Origin: Ktedonobacterales bacterium
GTDB lineage: Bacteria; Chloroflexota; Ktedonobacteria; Ktedonobacterales; JADMIN01
Assembly: GCA_015478575.1 (NCBI GenBank)
Contig: JADMIN010000205.1
Span: 1 to 5,634, forward strand
Direction of reading: 5' to 3'
DNA length: 5,634 bases
Shown here: positions 5,516 through 5,634 of the stretch, piece by piece
Position numbering within the stretch: position 1 is the stretch's first letter
How the letters are laid out: each line of letters opens with the position of its first letter
Notes under the pieces: model-generated
Seen by the model: the letters and a program-made list of their open reading frames with translations, nothing else
Databases searched by the model: none
Told to the model about the DNA's origin: nothing
Program-made: the position numbers and the translations under genes

Positions 5516-5545
5516 TGGGTCGCGCGGGTGAGATAGTGCGGCCCG
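5516..5545 (+). promoter_or_regulatory. Stem-loop in the fusA-tuf spacer
   Basis: The segment 5517-5525 (GGGTCGCGC) pairs with 5536-5544 (GTGCGGCCC), nine pairs including two G-T wobbles, around a 10-nt loop. One further wobble (5516/5545) is possible. No T-tract follows, so it is not a clear terminator. It ends about 19 nt before the tuf Shine-Dalgarno and might influence the relative expression of fusA and tuf. No credible separate tuf promoter was found in the gap. Confidence 0.35.
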
Positions 5546-5563
5546 ATGGCTACCAGTCTCGAC

Positions 5564-5569
5564 GAGGAG
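5564..5569 (+). promoter_or_regulatory. Ribosome binding site of tuf
   Basis: GAGGAG lies 11 nt before the ATG at 5581, slightly long but functional spacing. The start is confirmed by the conserved EF-Tu N-terminus. Confidence 0.8.
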
Positions 5570-5580
5570 AAACGGATACC

Positions 5581-5634
5581 ATGGCGAAGCAGAAATTTGT
5601 GCGGAACAAGCCGCACGTCAACGTGGGCACGATC
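5581..5634 (+). CDS. tuf: Elongation factor Tu (N-terminal 18 codons, 3' end outside window)
   Basis: EF-Tu carries aminoacyl-tRNA to the ribosomal A site as a ternary complex with GTP. Only MAKQKFVRNKPHVNVGTI is present. It matches the EF-Tu N-terminus up to just before the P-loop (GHVDHGKT), which would follow immediately outside the window. The gene lies 78 nt after fusA, the classical str-operon position. Identity is secure from the N-terminus plus order, although the nucleotide-binding motifs cannot be seen here. Confidence 0.95.
   Translation, partial: MAKQKFVRNKPHVNVGTI

Noticed and set aside
5546..5556. An 11-base copy of the fusA start (ATGGCTACCAG at 3412-3422) in the fusA-tuf gap, opening a short frame overlapping tuf.
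   Set aside because: Repeats of this length are expected by chance in a window this size, there is no Shine-Dalgarno before it, and the frame does not match EF-G beyond the repeat.

Overview
This window is the end of the RNA polymerase operon followed by the streptomycin (str) operon of a GC-rich bacterium. The order is rpoC (3' part) - rpsL (S12) - rpsG (S7) - fusA (EF-G) - tuf (first 18 codons of EF-Tu), all on the plus strand. No RNA gene, mobile element, CRISPR array or foreign-looking gene was seen. RpoC has no large insertion in its trigger loop, S12 carries the roughly 14-residue insert also found in Bacillus S12, and the EF-Tu N-terminus is of the MAKQKF type. With the GC-rich codon use, this points away from Gammaproteobacteria and most resembles Chloroflexota or a related lineage. 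That placement is an impression from remembered sequences, not a search result.

Layout: rpoC runs in from the left and stops at 1997. A 154-nt gap (1998-2151) holds a near-consensus extended -10 promoter overlapping the rpoC stop codon. It is followed by a long 54-nt hairpin starting a few bases after the predicted transcription start, then a smaller hairpin and a Shine-Dalgarno for rpsL. rpsL appears to use a TTG start at 2152. An unusually long 336-nt gap (2584-2919) separates rpsL from rpsG. It contains no convincing gene but is packed with GC-rich inverted repeats. rpsG and fusA are only 18 nt apart. The 78-nt fusA-tuf gap contains one more stem-loop.

How the genes work together: RpoC makes RNA; S12 and S7 are 30S subunit proteins acting at the decoding centre and in the head; EF-G translocates; EF-Tu delivers aminoacyl-tRNA. 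The proteins themselves are ordinary. What deserves attention is the non-coding RNA: the structured leader downstream of the internal promoter, and the hairpin-filled rpsL-rpsG spacer, which lies where E. coli S7 binds its own mRNA to repress translation. Whether these are a new cis-regulatory RNA needs comparison with relatives.
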